Assembly: GCA_020445765.1 (NCBI GenBank)
Contig: JAGRFY010000051.1
Coordinates: 22,850-82,616, forward strand
DNA length: 59,767 nt
Source of the DNA: Rhodocyclaceae bacterium
GTDB lineage: Bacteria > Pseudomonadota > Gammaproteobacteria > Burkholderiales > Rhodocyclaceae
Direction: 5' to 3'
Part shown: one piece after another, positions 26,996 to 37,686 of the stretch
Position numbering within the stretch: position 1 is the first letter of the stretch
Layout of the letters: each line of letters opens with the position of its first letter
The notes under the pieces: generated by a model
Seen by the model: the letters and a program-made list of their open reading frames with translations, nothing else
Told to the model about the DNA's origin: nothing
The model's database searches: none
Made by a program: the position numbers and the translations under genes

Positions 26996-27817
26996 TCACT
27001 GCCTCCAGCGGTTCAGGCGCCGCTCCATCGGGCGCATCGCCAGCGCTTCGACCAGCAGCACGACGGCTGCGAACACCAGCGTGTAGGCGAGGATGCCGGC
27101 GATGTCGAAGAACTGGAAGAAGACGTTGAGCTGGAAGCCGATGCCTTCGCTGCGGCCCAGCAGCTCGACCACCAGCACGATCTTCCAGATCAGCGACAGG
27201 CCGGCCCGCGCGGCGGCGAACAGGTACGGGTAGAGCTGAGGAAGATACACCTGGAGGAACTTGCGGGCGGGCGGCAGGCGATAGGCGCGAGCCACCTCCA
27301 TCAGCCGCGGGTCGATCGCCCTCGCGCCTTCGCGCACGGTCACCACCACGGTCGGAATCTTGTTCAGAGCGACCGCCAGGATCGCCGCCCAGTCGTTGAG
27401 GCCGAACCAGATGTAGCACAGGATGATGGTCACCAGCGCCGGGATGTTCAGGCCGAGCACCAGCCAGCCGTCGAGGAAGCGATCCAGCGCCGGCCAGCGC
27501 CCCATCGCGATGCCGATGGCGGCACCGATCAGCATCGCTGCGGCAAAGCTGATGGCGACCCGGAACAGGGTCACCCCGAGATGATGCGGCAAGTCCATCG
27601 ACGCGACCTCGGCGCCGATGCGCTCGAATACCACGGCCGGCATCGGTACGGTGGGATCCTGCGCGACGACGGCCACCAGTTGCCACAGCAGCAGGAATAC
27701 CACCAGCGAGGCGAGACGCAGCAGGACATCGCGCCCTGGTCGCCACGGTGCGCCGCCCTTGCCTGGAGATCCCAGCACGCCTGCGGTCGCTGTCGACGCG
27801 TCGGCCGGTCGATTCAC
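26996..27817 (-). CDS. ABC importer permease, nitrate/sulfonate/taurine type
   Basis: A 273-residue BPD_transp_1 permease with six hydrophobic spans and the EAA-type loop (EGARAIDPRLMEVARAYRL). GTG 27817 overlaps the TGA of the binding-protein gene (GTGA); the open frame continues upstream but that part is Arg-rich shadow. Forms an importer with the flanking ATPase and binding protein. Confidence 0.88.
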   Translation of the reverse strand: MNRPADASTATAGVLGSPGKGGAPWRPGRDVLLRLASLVVFLLLWQLVAVVAQDPTVPMPAVVFERIGAEVASMDLPHHLGVTLFRVAISFAAAMLIGAAIGIAMGRWPALDRFLDGWLVLGLNIPALVTIILCYIWFGLNDWAAILAVALNKIPTVVVTVREGARAIDPRLMEVARAYRLPPARKFLQVYLPQLYPYLFAAARAGLSLIWKIVLVVELLGRSEGIGFQLNVFFQFFDIAGILAYTLVFAAVVLLVEALAMRPMERRLNRWRQ

Positions 27818-28797
27818 CGGCCGCCGCCCGGCCAGAAGACACCGTCGGCGAGTTCGGTGGCGTCGCCGACCAGCGCTGCGCCGCCTTCGCGTGCCAGCAC
27901 CACGAAGGCCTGCCGGGCCGCAACCTCGGCCTGGGCCACCGTGCCGGTCGGAATACCCGCGCGGAAGCCTTCGCGCAAGGCGGCGAAGGTCGCTTCGTCT
28001 TCGGCCTTCATCAGCGGCCGCAGTCGCTCCCATTCGGCGTCCGACTCGGCGAGTATCTTCTTGGCCGCCGCCGATGCCCGCAGGAATCCGTCGACTGCCG
28101 CCGGCTGCGACCGCGCCCAGGATTCCTTGAACACCCAGCCGACCATCGGCAGCTCGCGGTCGATGCCCAGGCCCGCCAGCACTTCGTCGATCGAGATCAG
28201 GCGCCGCATGCCGGCCGCCTCGAGGCGCGCCGCGTAATGCCAGAAATTGAGCACGGCGGGCAGCTCACCCTGCAGCATCAACTGGTTGAGCAGAGGTGGC
28301 GCGGCGAAATTGGGCTCGACCAAGTCCTTGGCATCGCGCCCGGTCTGGCGACGGCTATAGGCCCGCAGCAGCAACCAGCTCTTGTCGAGCGCACCACCGG
28401 CGACACCGAGCCGCTTTCCCGCCAATGCCTGCAGGCTTTCAATGCCGGCGTCAGGCCGGACCATGACGCTGCCCTCGGCACGGGAATACGGATGGAACAC
28501 GTAGTCGCGGCGCTCCGAGCGCTGGCGCGCCACCCACAGCCAGTCGCTGACGATGACGTCGACCGAGCCACCCTGCACTGCGACTGCGGCCGCATCCTTG
28601 AGCGCCAGCGGGATGATCTCGAGCCGCACGCCGTTGGCCTGGTCGAGGCCATGGTGCCGGATCACGTCGAGTTCCCAGCTCACGGTGCCGTACTTCAGCA
28701 CGCCCACGCGAATGGTCGCGGCATCGGCGGCCATCGACGACATCGGGACAACAACAACGAGCAAGGCGGCCAGCCCTGCGATCAGTTGGCGCAACAT
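27814..28797 (-). CDS. SsuA/NMT1-like periplasmic substrate-binding protein
   Basis: A 327-residue binding protein (signal peptide LIAGLAALLVVVVPMSSMAADA) with the type-2 fold typical of taurine, sulfonate and thiamine-precursor importers (IRVGVLKYGTVSWELDVI, GSVDVIVSDWLW, ALAGKRLGVAGGALDKSW). GGAGACTCG site before ATG 28797. First gene of the seven-gene operon behind a sigma54 promoter. The ligand is unknown. Confidence 0.88.
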   Translation of the reverse strand: MLRQLIAGLAALLVVVVPMSSMAADAATIRVGVLKYGTVSWELDVIRHHGLDQANGVRLEIIPLALKDAAAVAVQGGSVDVIVSDWLWVARQRSERRDYVFHPYSRAEGSVMVRPDAGIESLQALAGKRLGVAGGALDKSWLLLRAYSRRQTGRDAKDLVEPNFAAPPLLNQLMLQGELPAVLNFWHYAARLEAAGMRRLISIDEVLAGLGIDRELPMVGWVFKESWARSQPAAVDGFLRASAAAKKILAESDAEWERLRPLMKAEDEATFAALREGFRAGIPTGTVAQAEVAARQAFVVLAREGGAALVGDATELADGVFWPGGGR

Positions 28798-28875
28798 TCG
28801 AGTCTCCTTCCATTGCCGGCTTTGCCGAGCGGCTTGCCGGTCTGATGCGGCGCGAGCCGCAATGTTCCCCTCGGG

Positions 28876-28891
28876 TGCAAGCGGTGTGCCA
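28876..28891 (-). promoter_or_regulatory. Sigma54 promoter of the ABC/propeller operon
   Basis: On the minus strand TGGCACACCGCTTGCA: GG complementary to 28889-28890, ten bases, GC complementary to 28877-28878. Almost perfect consensus, 79 bases before the start codon and just downstream of the terminator that ends the preceding minus-strand unit. Confidence 0.92.
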
Positions 28892-28907
28892 GCGCTCAAC
28901 GCAGGTC

Positions 28908-28944
28908 ACACAAAAAAACGGGCGGTCCGCATGCGGCCCGCCCG
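28908..28944 (-). terminator. Intrinsic terminator (minus strand)
   Basis: Minus strand: CGGGCGGGCCGCATGCGGACCGCCCG would be one hairpin; its arms are CGGGCGG and CCGCCCG plus an inner CCGC/GCGG with one mismatch, followed by seven T. It lies 280 bases after the GGDEF gene and 26 bases upstream of the sigma54 promoter, insulating that promoter. Motif spans 28911-28943 approximately. Confidence 0.8.
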
Positions 28945-29185
28945 GAAGTTACGCCATCGAGGGAGAAAACGTGGGTGGACCGAGCCGAACTCGCGGCGAT
29001 GTCAGGCGCTCGACGAGGCACGGGGCGGAAGAGGGAGGGCCGCCCGGCCGGTGTCACCCACACGACAATCAATGCATCAGCCATGCCTGAATCCTCGGTC
29101 AGCCCGCAAACGCCCACCCGCCAAGGGATTCCAGGCCATTGCGGCGGATCGGCCAGGTTGGACACGTGCACCGAAACTGGACAGG
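28945..29185. other. Spacer between terminator and palindrome, no gene seen
   Basis: Either the 3' untranslated part of the GGDEF transcript or a small-RNA gene ending at the terminator. A minus-strand open frame runs through it but its tail is encoded by the terminator hairpin, so I do not call it. Confidence 0.5.
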
Positions 29186-29202
29186 TGTTTCAGCACGGAA
29201 CG
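29186..29202. promoter_or_regulatory. Activator palindrome for the ABC/propeller operon
   Basis: TGTTTCA-GCA-CGGAACG, about 316 bases upstream of the minus-strand -12 element. Weaker than the other three (11 of 14 arm positions), but its arms closely match the TGTTTCA-ATA-CGGAACA form read from the minus strand at 44486-44502. Confidence 0.55.
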
Positions 29203-29224
29203 CAGGAGTGATGATCGCCCCGGA

Positions 29225-30523
29225 TCAGGCGCCACTGCGCTCGACGCGGTTGCCACCGGCCCTGCGCGCCCGGTGCACGGCCTGGTCCGCCCGCCCCAGC
29301 AGGGTCGATGCGCCGACCTGTCCGGCGCGCCCGAGGGCATCGCCGGCAACACCGATGCTGACCGTCACGCTGGCTGTACGCCGGCCGATCGCGACCGGCG
29401 TGTCACCGACCTGGGACCGCAACCGTTCGGCGATCTCGGTCGCCTGCTTGACGTCCGTGGCCGGCATCAGCACTGCGAATTCGCCGGTGCTGGTACGGGC
29501 CGGGAAATCGGTCGAACGACTGACATGGCGTACGCGGTCGGCGACCGAGAGCACCAGCGAACTCAACAGGTGCTCGCCATATTGCTCGGCGAGCTGGTCG
29601 AAACCGTCGATCTCGACGATCGCGAGCGACGACGGCGTCTCCAGCACCATCGCGCGCTCGGTCTCGATCGCGAGCTGGCGCTGCAGGCTGCCACGGCTCC
29701 ACAGGCGGGTCAGCGGGTCGACCGCCTGTTCGACCTTGTCGGCGCTGGTGCCGGCAGCGAGCTCGCGCGCCGGCGCCAGATCCGCCTTCGGCAGCGGCTC
29801 GGGCGCGACCGCCGCATCCGGCGCCTCGGGCAAGGCCCGCGTGTCGGCCGCGGCAGGCCGCGCCGAGACCGCCGGTGCGCGTGAGCCGCGCGTCAGCAGG
29901 GTCACCAGCAGCAAGGTCAGGATGCCCGCCATGGCGGTCGCCAGCGCTACGAATCGATTCAGATCGTGGCGTCGCTCGAGGGCCGCGTCGCGCGCATCCT
30001 CGAGCTCGAGCCGGACGTGGGCGAGCAGGGATTCCGCCTCTTCGGTCAGTTGATCGACTTCCCGATCGAATCGCTCCATCGCCGCAGCGCCATCGGTCAG
30101 CCGGGTCTCGCTCGGCCAGTTGAGCAATACCGTGCCCATCTGTCTGGCCACCGCCCAGCGGCGCATCATCTCGGAGAGTCGCTGCTCCTCGCTGGGGTGA
30201 CCGAAATCGGTATTGCGGAGCAGCTCCCCGAACAGGCGCTCGATCTGGCCGGCGATCAGCTCGAAACGGATGCGCTCGTCGGCGCCGCCGTGAATCAGGA
30301 AGTCGTTTGGCGGCATCGCGCTGCGCGCCAGCATCAGCTGCAGCCGCGAAACGTCCTCGAACCGTGCCTGGACGTCGTCGGCGATGACCTCGATGTCCCT
30401 CTGCAAGGGGCGATAGACCCATAGGTTGGCAAACAGCAGCACTGCGACGAACGGCACCACGGCGCCCATCACGGCGAGCGCGAGTCGAACTCGGCGGGGA
30501 AGGCCCTGGAGCAGTCCGGTCAT
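29225..30523 (-). CDS. Membrane protein with degenerate GGDEF domain
   Basis: A 432-residue inner-membrane protein: TM1 about 13-36, a helical periplasmic sensor (about 37-185), TM2 about 188-210, a Pro/Ala linker, then a GGDEF fold (about 265-428). The catalytic loop is STGEF (in RTSTGEFAVLMPA) instead of GGDEF, and the following conserved positions are partly lost, so cyclic-di-GMP synthesis is unlikely; a receptor or scaffold role is more plausible. Monocistronic, ending at the minus-strand terminator. Divergent from the second sigma54 activator. Confidence 0.82.
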   Translation of the reverse strand: MTGLLQGLPRRVRLALAVMGAVVPFVAVLLFANLWVYRPLQRDIEVIADDVQARFEDVSRLQLMLARSAMPPNDFLIHGGADERIRFELIAGQIERLFGELLRNTDFGHPSEEQRLSEMMRRWAVARQMGTVLLNWPSETRLTDGAAAMERFDREVDQLTEEAESLLAHVRLELEDARDAALERRHDLNRFVALATAMAGILTLLLVTLLTRGSRAPAVSARPAAADTRALPEAPDAAVAPEPLPKADLAPARELAAGTSADKVEQAVDPLTRLWSRGSLQRQLAIETERAMVLETPSSLAIVEIDGFDQLAEQYGEHLLSSLVLSVADRVRHVSRSTDFPARTSTGEFAVLMPATDVKQATEIAERLRSQVGDTPVAIGRRTASVTVSIGVAGDALGRAGQVGASTLLGRADQAVHRARRAGGNRVERSGA

Positions 30524-30659
30524 CGAACGGTCAGTAACGGGGAAGCCTGTTGCGAGGCGGTCAGACCGAAGAATATCCCGAGCCGTCGGTCCACGCGATC
30601 AAAGTGCGCGAACTGCCCCAGGCAGACGTCCCAGCCCGGCAACACTTTGCATCCGCCGA

Positions 30660-30676
30660 TGTGCAATTCTGGAGCA
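30660..30676. promoter_or_regulatory. Possible activator site between GGDEF and activator 2 genes
   Basis: TGTGCAA-TTC-TGGAGCA: right arm perfect, left arm two mismatches. The 30524-30827 spacer holds no -24/-12 element with correct spacing (30638-30650 has GG-N9-GC), so this could be an autoregulatory site or chance. Confidence 0.4.
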
Positions 30677-30827
30677 GGTGTGGCAAATCGAATGAGCAAT
30701 CGCGGACAGACCCGCCGATTGCCCGATGTGCGCCGAAGCGTGGCAAACCGGCCCCTGCAAACGTCATTTGGTAATCCCTGCGAGCCCGCCATACGGTGCG
30801 GCATGTTTCGTGCAAGCCCGCGTCCCC

Positions 30828-32678
<1,851 letters not shown>

Positions 32679-32698
32679 CTGCCCGGGGACGGCGCCCG

Positions 32699-34171
32699 CT
32701 AAAGCGTCTTCAGATACTCCACCAGCGCATCCTTGTCCTCAGCGGACAACGCGGTGCCGAACTCGTGGCCACGGTTGCTGCCGCCGCGCTGCCGGGTGTC
32801 GTGCAGCGTGCCGACCCGCTCCGCCTCGGCGCCGGTGGTCACGAATCCGACCTTCTGCGCATCGTAGACGTTGTACCCGCGACGGAAGGTGAGCGGGCGC
32901 GCCGCCACCGGCTCGAGGAGATCCCGCAGCGTCGGCACCGAGCCATTGTGCAGGTACGGCGCCTTGATCCAGATGCCGTCGAGGAAGGCGGCGACATAGC
33001 CGCGCAGCGGTTCCTCGACCAGCCCCTTGCGCCGGATGCCCATCTCTTCGACCACGGCGTTGGCTTCCCGTGCGGCCCGCTCGTTCCAGGTATCGAGGCG
33101 GTCGCGACTGGTGCCGATCTCCTCGACCGGCACTACCGTGCCGGTTCGGGCACTCTCGTGGCAACGCGCGCACTCGGCCTCGAACAGCCCGCGCCCGCGA
33201 TCCGCCAGTGCGCGATCGATGGCGAACGGATAGGGCGGCGCGCGGCGCGCGGTGAAGTACTCGAGCATCCAGTCGATGTGGTCGAGGAACTCGCGATTGT
33301 CCTTCGGTGGCGCACCGAGCAATCCCAGCGCCGAATCGATCAGCACCGAGTAGGCGTCATGGCTGTCGCCGGCGAAGTTCATGCGCATGCCCTGGTCGGA
33401 CTTGTACTTGCCGAGGTTCCACAAGGACGGCATGTCGGTCGGACCGAAGCTGTCGTCCATCGGCCACTGGATCATGAAGTACTTGGTCAGGTTCATCGCA
33501 TCGTCGCGGCCCCGCCCCCAGTCCGGAAACCCCGGGTGATAAAGCCATGCGAACTGGTGCTCGCGCTCGAGCAGGCGCTTCTTGGTGATCGGGATCAGCA
33601 CGAAACGGTAGATCAGACGCTGGCTCAGCGACAGATCGGTGACCAGGGCGATCTCCCGCATCAGGTTGTCCGGATTGAAGCGCGGATCCTTCGCGCAATC
33701 GATCAGGAAGCGGAAGAATGCGGCCAGATCTAGGGTGTGGTTGGGCGCCAGCGGCACGAACACCGGCGTCGAGTCTTCGCTCACGCGATAGCTGCCGGTA
33801 TGGCAAACGGCACAGGTGTTGGCCACCCGCGGGAATCCGATGGTCTTCTTGGTGAAGCCGACCGGCAGCTCCATCCCCTGCTCCCAGGCCACGCCGAAGG
33901 CCGCGTAGCCGCCGGGACCGGGCAGCTTCTCCGGGAACATCCGCGGCAGCACATAGAAGATCCAGTACGGAATGCCGGCGTCGTTCTCGGCGCCGATCGA
34001 ACCGTACTTGAAACGCATCTCCGGATCTTCGGTGATCCAGGCCGGCTGCGGCTCCTCGTGGAAGAACTGGTACCAGCCCCAGACACCGGCGGCGGCGGCA
34101 AAGATCAGCAGGATGCAGATCGCGGTGATCCAGCTTCGGCAGCGGCGGGAGCGGCAAGCGGTCGGGGTCAT
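32699..34171 (-). CDS. RoxA-like di-heme cytochrome c (A)
   Basis: A 490-residue protein with one N-terminal membrane anchor (about 14-34) and the rest periplasmic. Heme sites CAVCH (120-124) and CARCH (334-338). The C-terminal block GIWIKAPYLHNGSVPTLRDL is typical of RoxA-type rubber oxygenases and their di-heme cytochrome c peroxidase-like relatives. About 35-40% of visible blocks match the next gene's product, so the two are paralogs. GGAG precedes the ATG. Last gene of a five-gene operon. Peroxidase, oxygenase or electron-transfer role cannot be separated from sequence. Confidence 0.85.
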   Translation of the reverse strand: MTPTACRSRRCRSWITAICILLIFAAAAGVWGWYQFFHEEPQPAWITEDPEMRFKYGSIGAENDAGIPYWIFYVLPRMFPEKLPGPGGYAAFGVAWEQGMELPVGFTKKTIGFPRVANTCAVCHTGSYRVSEDSTPVFVPLAPNHTLDLAAFFRFLIDCAKDPRFNPDNLMREIALVTDLSLSQRLIYRFVLIPITKKRLLEREHQFAWLYHPGFPDWGRGRDDAMNLTKYFMIQWPMDDSFGPTDMPSLWNLGKYKSDQGMRMNFAGDSHDAYSVLIDSALGLLGAPPKDNREFLDHIDWMLEYFTARRAPPYPFAIDRALADRGRGLFEAECARCHESARTGTVVPVEEIGTSRDRLDTWNERAAREANAVVEEMGIRRKGLVEEPLRGYVAAFLDGIWIKAPYLHNGSVPTLRDLLEPVAARPLTFRRGYNVYDAQKVGFVTTGAEAERVGTLHDTRQRGGSNRGHEFGTALSAEDKDALVEYLKTL

Positions 34172-34183
34172 CTTTGGCTCCGT

Positions 34184-35698
34184 TCAGAAGGTCTTCAGGT
34201 ACTCGACCAGGGCGTCCTTGTCGGCGGCCGGCAAATCGGTGCCGTAGGCCGCGCCTTCGTGCCCCCGGTTGCCGTTGCCGGGCAACGTGGTGTCGAACAG
34301 GAACAGGCGCTGCCCGCCTTCCTCGGCACGGTCGGAGACGAAGCCGACCCGCGCCGGGTCATAGACATCGTTGCCGCGATAAAACGTGGATGGTCGCCTG
34401 GCGGCCGGTTCGAGCAGGTCCCGCAGGCTCGGTACCGAGCCGTTGTGCAGATACGGCGCCCGCAGCCAGATGCCGTCGAGCGGCATGTTGGCGTAGCCGA
34501 AGGTCTTCCTGAAATGGCGGAAACGGTGCGGGTAGCCGGCGTAGAGCGTGGCCTGATTGACCGCCAGCTCATAGGTGTAGGAGTCGAGCCGCGCCCGGTC
34601 GCTGGCGATGTCGGCGATCGGCGTCACATGGCCGACCCGGGCGCCGCTGAAGTCGCGGCCGTCACGTCCGTGGCAGTCGGCACAGTAGTGTTCGTACAGG
34701 GGCATGCCGCGTTGCGCCAGTGCCGAATCGATCGGGTAGGGCCAGGGCGGAGGCTGGCGCTTCAGCAGCCAGTCCTCGACCCGGCCGATGGCGCCCAGTT
34801 CGATCGTCGGCGGCGTCGTGCCGGTGCCGAACGCGGCGCTCTTGTTGCGCTCCTCGGTGTGGGTGTTGTTGCCGTCCCAGTGCAGTTCCATGCGCTCGCC
34901 GTCGTCGCGTAGCATGCGCGGTCCCTGCAGCCAGATCGACGGGAAATCCGAGGCGCCGAGCAGTTCCTTGGCGGGCAGTTGGTGCATCGGGAAATTGAAC
35001 AGCACCTTGGCCGAGTTGAAGGTATCGACGCGGCCCGGTCCCCACTCCGGCTGGTCGAAGACGAAGTCGAAGCGCGCCTTCAGCATCAGCAGGCGTTCGC
35101 GCATCAGTCCGATCGCAACCGGATAGACCACGGTCCGGTCGAGCCACGACAGGCCGCCGTTCATCGCCTCGATCTCGGGGACGATGAACTCCGAGCGGAA
35201 CTTTGCGCTGGACGCACAGTTGAAGAAGAAGGCTTCGAAGGCCCGGATATCGAAGCGATGGGCCGGCATTCCCAGCACCAGGCGCGGCGCCGCACCGGGC
35301 GAGTCGCGCACGGTGCTGGCATGGCACACGGCGCAGTTCAGGAACACCCGATCGATGCCGAGGTGAAAGCGCTTCGACACACCGACCGGCAGGTCCTTGC
35401 CCGGCTCGTAGATCATGCCGAGCGAAGCGTAGCCTTCGCCCGGCAGATGTTCCGGGCAGACCTTCGGCAGCGCGCGCCAGATCCAGTATGGAAAGCCCGA
35501 CTCGCGCTCGCCGCCGGTGGAGCCGTACTTGAAGTGCTCGGCGATGTCGCGGTAGGTGACCGGCTCGTCGGCACCGAAGCGCCCGACCGCATACACGGCG
35601 ACCAGCACCGCGAGCACCCACGGCAGCCACAGCGCCGCACGCCGCATCGGGCGCAGCCAACGCGCCGTGAGGCTAGTGTCGTCGTCGGGTCGCTGCAT
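34184..35698 (-). CDS. RoxA-like di-heme cytochrome c (B)
   Basis: A 504-residue paralog of the downstream gene product: anchor about 22-42, shared start block HFKYGSTGGERESGFPYWIW, heme sites CAVCH and CADCH, and the common GIWLRAPYLHNGSVPSLRDL block and EYLKTF ending. AGGAGG before ATG 35698. Twelve bases to the next gene. Side-by-side paralogs suggest a heterodimer or two-step electron path. Confidence 0.85.
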   Translation of the reverse strand: MQRPDDDTSLTARWLRPMRRAALWLPWVLAVLVAVYAVGRFGADEPVTYRDIAEHFKYGSTGGERESGFPYWIWRALPKVCPEHLPGEGYASLGMIYEPGKDLPVGVSKRFHLGIDRVFLNCAVCHASTVRDSPGAAPRLVLGMPAHRFDIRAFEAFFFNCASSAKFRSEFIVPEIEAMNGGLSWLDRTVVYPVAIGLMRERLLMLKARFDFVFDQPEWGPGRVDTFNSAKVLFNFPMHQLPAKELLGASDFPSIWLQGPRMLRDDGERMELHWDGNNTHTEERNKSAAFGTGTTPPTIELGAIGRVEDWLLKRQPPPWPYPIDSALAQRGMPLYEHYCADCHGRDGRDFSGARVGHVTPIADIASDRARLDSYTYELAVNQATLYAGYPHRFRHFRKTFGYANMPLDGIWLRAPYLHNGSVPSLRDLLEPAARRPSTFYRGNDVYDPARVGFVSDRAEEGGQRLFLFDTTLPGNGNRGHEGAAYGTDLPAADKDALVEYLKTF

Positions 35699-35713
35699 CT
35701 CGCGCCTCCTGAT

Positions 35714-37660
35714 TCAATGGGTCGCACACACCGGCAGATCGGCATAGGCCGACGCTGACAGCCCGGCTGGATCGAGGCCTTGGGCGCGCATGCTGCGCTC
35801 GAGGTAGTCGCGCATCGCGCCCAGGCCGTCGGACTCCGCGAATCCCACCGCCTGCGCGCTGGCCGGCGGCGGCATCGGTGTCTTGCCGCGAGCGTCGCGC
35901 GGCAACTGCCACATCGCCAGTCGTCTCAGCATGCGCGGCGCACAGCCAGCGAGGCGGGCGCGAACCTGATCGGCGGTGCCGGTCAGGAATCCCGGCGGAA
36001 AAGGGTCGGCGGTATCGTGGCAGGCTGCGCAGTGGCGATAGAACGGTTGCAGCTCGGTATCGGCGATTGCGCCGGCCGGCGTCGCCTGCGCGGCCGCCAG
36101 TACCGGCAACTCGGGCGTCGGCGACGGCGCAGGCAGTCCGAAGCGCGCCAGCAACGGTGCCAGCAGCCGCTCGCGTGACAACGGGCCGTCGCCAAAGGGC
36201 CCGGCACCGGCCTTGCCGAGTTCTTCCGCGATCGCGCTGTCGATCGCAGCGAACTCGTCGACCCAGAACGCACGCAGGTCGCTGCCGGCGACCACCAGAC
36301 GGCGCAGGGCTGCCCCGCCCGCGTCGCGCACGACGGCACCGTGACTGCGATAGCCGCCATCGTCAACGACGAATTCTCTGCCGTAGCTCACCACGCCGGC
36401 ACCCGATGCGAAACGGTCGAGCCGGAGTCGGTCGGCAAAGGCCCGGCCGGACAGGCTGACACCGTCGGCGCCGGTGCACAGGACGTCGCGCCGAGCTGCG
36501 CGCTGCCGCCAGCGACAGTCGAGCCGTTGCTCGCGAAGGACCGACTGCGCGCTCCGAAGAACCGCCTCACGCAGCGCGTCGATCTCGGCCGGCGACAGGA
36601 AGCCGGCGATCGCCCCGACCACCCGTGCCAGCGCCGCCGGCTGATCGAGCCGCCAACGCGCGATCGGCGCCCTGACGGCCAGGGGATCGAAAGCGGCGGC
36701 GACATCCGCCGCCCGCCGAAGCCCGTCCGCGTCGATTCGGGCGAGGGCTTCCGGCGGCAGCGCGGAAAATGGCAGGCGATTGGGGATGTCCGGATTCGGG
36801 ATCTCGATGCCGTCGTGCCAGTGTCGATCGGCATGGGCACGCAGCGGCGCCAGTGCCGGCTCCTCAAGCAGTGCGCCGGAGGTCGGCACGCCCGAAAAGC
36901 GCGAACGCAGCGCGAGGGTCCACAGGCGCGCGCGGCAGCGCATGCCCGGCTCGCCAGGGCCGCAACCCGCCCGCCAGACGCGTTGGGCGACCGACAGCAG
37001 GTTGGCGCGTTCGGTGGCATCGTCGATCGCATTGGCGAGATCCACGCCGCGGCGCCAGTCGAGACCATAGTAGTCGCGTCCGGTGGCCGCCAGCATTTCA
37101 GCGATGCGCGGGCTGGCACTGGTCTCGTCCCAGGTCTGGCGGGCGAACAGCGGCGCGTCGTTCTGATGGCAGGCAAGGCACAGGCTGCGGTTCGCCGCGC
37201 GCAGCCGCGGTGAGGCGCCAGGGCGATAATCGTCCACCAGCTCGAATTCGAAGCGCCCGAGGCCCGGGGCATAGCTGATCACCTCGAGCACGCCGGCCTT
37301 CTCGTGGTAGCCGAGATAGAGCCGGTCGCGCAGCAACGGCGCCGTGGTGTCCCGCGGCTCACCGGTCACCGCGACCACGACCCGCGGATAGCGGAAGTAG
37401 TCGGCGTCTCCGGCGGCGTTGCGCTGCAACGAACGCCCCAGCGGCACCAGCACCGCAGGCCGCCCGGCGAACGGCGCACCGCCCGGCGCCAGTTGCGCGT
37501 CGATCAGCGCGAGCAGCCTTGGCAACGGGAACGGCACCTGCTGGTCAGGGCCGAGCAGCGCGCGAAACACCGAAGGCGGCGTCGTGGCGGCGCCGGCGAC
37601 ACCGGCACCGAGCACCAGCGCCAGCGCCAGCAGGCCGCGCACGGTCGTGATCGCGCACAT
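35714..37660 (-). CDS. Exported di-heme cytochrome-like protein, unknown family
   Basis: A 648-residue periplasmic protein (signal peptide LLALALVLGAGVAGA). Two heme-attachment motifs lie far apart: CLACH (NRSLCLACHQNDAPLF, about 170) and CAACH (FYRHCAACHDTADPFPPGF, about 565). The middle is Arg/Ala-rich without a recognised domain. GGGAG precedes the ATG. Third-from-last in the operon, so probably part of the same periplasmic electron-transfer assembly. Confidence 0.7.
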   Translation of the reverse strand: MCAITTVRGLLALALVLGAGVAGAATTPPSVFRALLGPDQQVPFPLPRLLALIDAQLAPGGAPFAGRPAVLVPLGRSLQRNAAGDADYFRYPRVVVAVTGEPRDTTAPLLRDRLYLGYHEKAGVLEVISYAPGLGRFEFELVDDYRPGASPRLRAANRSLCLACHQNDAPLFARQTWDETSASPRIAEMLAATGRDYYGLDWRRGVDLANAIDDATERANLLSVAQRVWRAGCGPGEPGMRCRARLWTLALRSRFSGVPTSGALLEEPALAPLRAHADRHWHDGIEIPNPDIPNRLPFSALPPEALARIDADGLRRAADVAAAFDPLAVRAPIARWRLDQPAALARVVGAIAGFLSPAEIDALREAVLRSAQSVLREQRLDCRWRQRAARRDVLCTGADGVSLSGRAFADRLRLDRFASGAGVVSYGREFVVDDGGYRSHGAVVRDAGGAALRRLVVAGSDLRAFWVDEFAAIDSAIAEELGKAGAGPFGDGPLSRERLLAPLLARFGLPAPSPTPELPVLAAAQATPAGAIADTELQPFYRHCAACHDTADPFPPGFLTGTADQVRARLAGCAPRMLRRLAMWQLPRDARGKTPMPPPASAQAVGFAESDGLGAMRDYLERSMRAQGLDPAGLSASAYADLPVCATH

Positions 37661-37686
37661 CGGCGGCTCTCCCGACGGTCCGCCGC

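Noticed and set aside
28896-29171. Minus-strand 91-codon open frame, examined as a possible small gene or pqqA
   Set aside because: Its end is encoded by the terminator hairpin, it has no ribosome site, and it lacks the Glu-x-x-x-Tyr pair of PqqA.
30638-30650. GGCAACACTTTGC before activator 2 as a sigma54 promoter
   Set aside because: Also nine-base spacing, and the flanking bases fit the consensus poorly.
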